A stretch of DNA of 64,000 nucleotides from an uncultured Shimia sp. (GTDB taxonomy: Bacteria; Pseudomonadota; Alphaproteobacteria; Rhodobacterales; Rhodobacteraceae): the NCBI RefSeq assembly GCF_947493595.1, contig NZ_CANLRL010000001.1, positions 558,001 to 622,000 on the forward strand, read 5' to 3'. The position numbers were made by a program, and so were the translations under genes. A model generated the notes under the pieces. The model was not told where the DNA came from. It searched no databases and saw nothing but the letters and a program-made list of their open reading frames with translations. Positions 61,816 to 64,000 of this stretch are shown here, piece after piece; within the stretch, counting starts at the first letter, position 1, and each line of letters begins with the position of its first letter.

Positions 61816-62586
61816 TCAAGGGTGCAGATCCAATTGGCCCAAAACCGTGACCGAAAGTTCGCGAGAAAGCTTGCGGCGCATGGCGTTTTCAAAATCATCA
61901 AACCCGTCGGCGACTTCGACAAAAGCAAAGGGGCCACGGATCAACTCGCGTTTGTAATACTTCACCATGTCCCCCGGTTGGGCGGCGAGGTCGGCGGCCT
62001 TTTCGCCAAAGGTTTCAATGGCGAGGGCGTTTACGATTACGCCGTCCAAGGGGAAAGCGTCATAAGCCTGTTTTGGGGTAAAGCCGTCGTTGTTTTCGCC
62101 ATCTCCACTCACATCGAGGACTTGTACATCGCACTCCGGGGCGTCCCGGAACAGGCGAGCGGCATGGCCCACAGCGTGCCCCAATGCGGTGGGGAACTCG
62201 GTGGTTGAGCGTTTGGAGAGGGCCAGTTTTGCCGCGCTTTCCAAAAGGGTCTGTCGGCTGTCGATGACGGTCCAGTCCAGCAAGGTATGATGCTGGGTGC
62301 GGCCGCTCCATTCATAGACCGAAAAGGCCACCGATTGTGGCGCATTCAGAAAGGCGGCTTGTACTTCCGGAGCGGTGAGGGCCGCAGCCAGCCCGCGGCG
62401 TTGCAACATGTCTTCATGCGCATCTACTGAGGAGCTGACATCCAGAGCAAGCAGAAGAGCGATGCGGCACACGGGTGCGGTGTTGGCCGCAGTGGGAATA
62501 GGGGAGGCCCAGAGGGCCATCCCCAAAAGCGCGACAGAGGCCGCGCGGCCGATCACCAGTGACCGGTGCTCTCCATGCTGGCCCAA
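61816..62586 (-). CDS. secreted DUF1194 von Willebrand factor A-like protein, copy B
   Basis: 256 residues. N-terminal MGQHGEHRSLVIGRAASVALLGMALWA with a signal-peptide-like hydrophobic run; the first 14 residues overlap the glyoxalase gene, so a slightly later start is possible. MIDAS-like LALDVSSSVDAHEDML, then SVYEWSGRTQHHTL, TEFPTALGHAVGHAARLF and LDVSGDGENNDGFTPKQ align block for block with copy A, including the C-terminal FVEVADGFDDFENAMRRKLSREL. Two such genes in tandem suggest a pair that works together or has diverged in ligand. Confidence 0.83.
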   Translation of the reverse strand: MGQHGEHRSLVIGRAASVALLGMALWASPIPTAANTAPVCRIALLLALDVSSSVDAHEDMLQRRGLAAALTAPEVQAAFLNAPQSVAFSVYEWSGRTQHHTLLDWTVIDSRQTLLESAAKLALSKRSTTEFPTALGHAVGHAARLFRDAPECDVQVLDVSGDGENNDGFTPKQAYDAFPLDGVIVNALAIETFGEKAADLAAQPGDMVKYYKRELIRGPFAFVEVADGFDDFENAMRRKLSRELSVTVLGQLDLHP

Positions 62587-62981
62587 GGCTCAGCTGGTGC
62601 AAGGGCGTCGCCTTGCTGGAGCAACTCAATTGAAATGTTGTCGGGAGAGCGCACAAATGCCATGCGGCCATCACGCGGCGGGCGATTGATCATCACGCCG
62701 TTGTCGGCGAGGTGCTGGCACATCTCGTAAATGTTGCCGACCTCATAGGCGAGGTGGCCAAAGTGGCGGCTGTCAGACGGCAGGCCTTCGTCACCGTCCC
62801 AGTTGTAGGTCAGCTCCAGCGGCGCTTCGTGGTCGCCATCGGCCGCCAGATAGACCAGCGAGAAGCGGCCTTCTTCGCTGTCATAGCGTTTGATTTCTTT
62901 GAGCCCAAACAGCGCATAAAACGCCATGGAGGCTTCCAGATCCGCGACGCGGACCATTGTGTGCAGGTATTTCACGTGCAT
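62553..62981 (-). CDS. gloA: lactoylglutathione lyase (glyoxalase I)
   Basis: 142 residues. Detoxifies methylglyoxal as its glutathione adduct. The VOC fold metal ligands are H7 (KYLHTMVRV), E56 (PLELTYN), H76 (HFGHLAYEV) and E119 (ISIELLQ), the usual nickel/zinc set. RYDSEEGRFSLVYLAADGD is the typical first-module strand. Its 3' end overlaps the DUF1194 copy B gene by 34 bases. It is divergent from thyA across about 207 bases. Confidence 0.94.
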   Translation of the reverse strand: MHVKYLHTMVRVADLEASMAFYALFGLKEIKRYDSEEGRFSLVYLAADGDHEAPLELTYNWDGDEGLPSDSRHFGHLAYEVGNIYEMCQHLADNGVMINRPPRDGRMAFVRSPDNISIELLQQGDALAPAEPWASMESTGHW

Positions 62982-63188
62982 CTACAGTTTCCCTTTTTGG
63001 TGTTGGCGCTATCAAAGCATGGAGAGGGGCAGGGAATCCAGCGTGAATTCTGACCTCACAGGGCTGTGATGGTGCGCTTTTTGTCGGGCGCCTGTTTTGG
63101 AGGCGCTGGCGGGCCGGTATCTCGTTGAATTTGCCGCGTGGTTGCGGCACCATGCAGGGACCACAAGCACAAAAAGGTAGAGCAGACC

Positions 63189-64000
63189 TTGCAGCAGTAT
63201 CATGACGCGCTTCGCACCATTCTGGACCAGGGCGAAGAGTCCACAGACCGCACTGGCACCGGCACCATTTCGTACTTCGGCATGCAGTCGCGGTATCGCC
63301 TGTCTGACGGCTTTCCTTTGGTCACCACCAAGAAGCTGCACCTGCGCTCGATCATTCATGAGCTGCTGTGGTTTCTGTCTGGCGACACCAACATCAAATA
63401 CCTGAAAGACAATGGGGTTTCGATTTGGGATGAGTGGGCGGACGAGAACGGCGATCTTGGGCCGGTGTATGGCTATCAGTGGCGGGCCTTTCCAACATTG
63501 CAGGCCTCTGGCATTGCCCATGAGGGCGAACCGCTGTTTGTGAAAAAGGGCGTGGATCAGATTGCCAATCTGGTGGAGATGATCAAAACCTCGCCCGACA
63601 GCCGTCGGTTGATCGTGTCCGCCTGGAACCCGGGCGACGTGCCCCATATGGCGCTGCCGCCGTGTCATACGATGTGGCAGGTGCGGATCATCAACGGCAA
63701 GTTGCACCTGCAGCTGTATCAGCGCAGTGCGGATATGTTCCTGGGTGTGCCGTTTAACATCGCGTCCTATGCGCTGTTGCAGGTGATGTTGGCGCATGTG
63801 ACCGGGTATGAGGTTGGGGATTTTGTACATTCGATTGGCGATGCACATATCTATTCCAACCACCTGGACCAAGTGAATTTGCAATTGTCGCGCACGCCAA
63901 AAGCTTTGCCTGAGCTGCGGTTGAAGCGCGATGTGAGCTCACTCTTTGACTTTGAATATGATGACTTTGAGTTTGTGGGCTACGACCCCGACCCAACCAT
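63189..64000 (+). CDS. thyA: thymidylate synthase, 3' truncated by the window edge
   Basis: Converts dUMP to dTMP with methylene-THF. 270 residues are visible. The start is read as TTG at 63189 because it aligns with the conserved ThyA N-terminus ([12 protein letters not shown]), has GGTAGAG upstream, and no in-frame ATG exists between the upstream stop and this point. Marks: [33 protein letters not shown], catalytic C159 in [10 protein letters not shown], and [20 protein letters not shown] short insertion (residues about 107-120) relative to Escherichia coli ThyA shifts the cysteine. Only about 10 residues should be missing at the end. Confidence 0.95.
   Translation, partial: MQQYHDALRTILDQGEESTDRTGTGTISYFGMQSRYRLSDGFPLVTTKKLHLRSIIHELLWFLSGDTNIKYLKDNGVSIWDEWADENGDLGPVYGYQWRAFPTLQASGIAHEGEPLFVKKGVDQIANLVEMIKTSPDSRRLIVSAWNPGDVPHMALPPCHTMWQVRIINGKLHLQLYQRSADMFLGVPFNIASYALLQVMLAHVTGYEVGDFVHSIGDAHIYSNHLDQVNLQLSRTPKALPELRLKRDVSSLFDFEYDDFEFVGYDPDPT

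Overview
The window reads as an ordinary chromosomal stretch of a marine alphaproteobacterium of the Rhodobacteraceae (Roseobacter group). I infer this from moderately high GC, the histidine gene content, the aceE-aceF-lpd set with a lipoyl domain on E3, the allantoinase/OHCU-decarboxylase fusion, RTX repeats with an N-terminal leader, and a dispersed intergenic motif (TTCATTTG..AAATATCC). No species is assigned. Coding density is high, no gene-free gap exceeds about 250 bases, and I saw no insertion sequence, phage, CRISPR array or replication origin.

Layout. 1-9 kb: 5'-truncated hppD, a secreted amidohydrolase, a large proline-rich membrane protein that looks like a fusion of pilus or secretion platform parts, metY, a glycosyltransferase-like protein and a small secreted protein. 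9-13.6 kb: a tightly overlapping four-gene operon (flavin monooxygenase, BASS-family transporter, NAD-epimerase-like dehydrogenase, SDR) divergent from a TetR regulator. This is the best candidate for an uncharacterised pathway. 13.6-18.3 kb: a three-module RTX protein, tRNA-Tyr with its promoter, a SpoU-family rRNA methyltransferase, a zinc-ribbon protein, a possible small RNA, and a CoA-binding protein. 18.3-28.3 kb: a hybrid histidine kinase and a Cys/His/Asp lipoprotein, then hisE, hisF, hisA, hisH and hisB all on the minus strand but separated by unrelated genes, including two regulator-target pairs (AraC/peroxiredoxin; TetR/DUF2306 with three operator-like repeats).

28.4-35.3 kb: a stand-alone RAM protein, guanine deaminase, MgtE, 5-FTHF cyclo-ligase, a YmdB-like phosphodiesterase and an SLC13/RCK transporter. 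35.5-41.2 kb: the pyruvate dehydrogenase operon. 41.4-45.8 kb: a purine catabolism operon (permease, ureidoglycolate lyase, allantoinase/OHCU decarboxylase) with a LysR regulator. It fits functionally with guanine deaminase 11 kb away. 45.9-54.5 kb: phosphoglycolate phosphatase, several secreted proteins of unknown role, topoisomerase IV subunit B (parE), an orphan solute-binding protein and a secreted alpha/beta hydrolase. 54.8-64 kb: polyphosphate kinase 2, a MATE exporter, an aspartate aminotransferase, an XRE regulator with sdhE, a MarR regulator, two tandem DUF1194 von Willebrand-like proteins, glyoxalase I, and a 3'-truncated thyA with a TTG start.

Cross-cutting structure. Five copies of the TTCATTTG..AAATATCC motif sit in intergenic gaps, four of them within about 20 bases of a stop codon on the same strand. 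Hairpins that look like intrinsic terminators close many transcription units.
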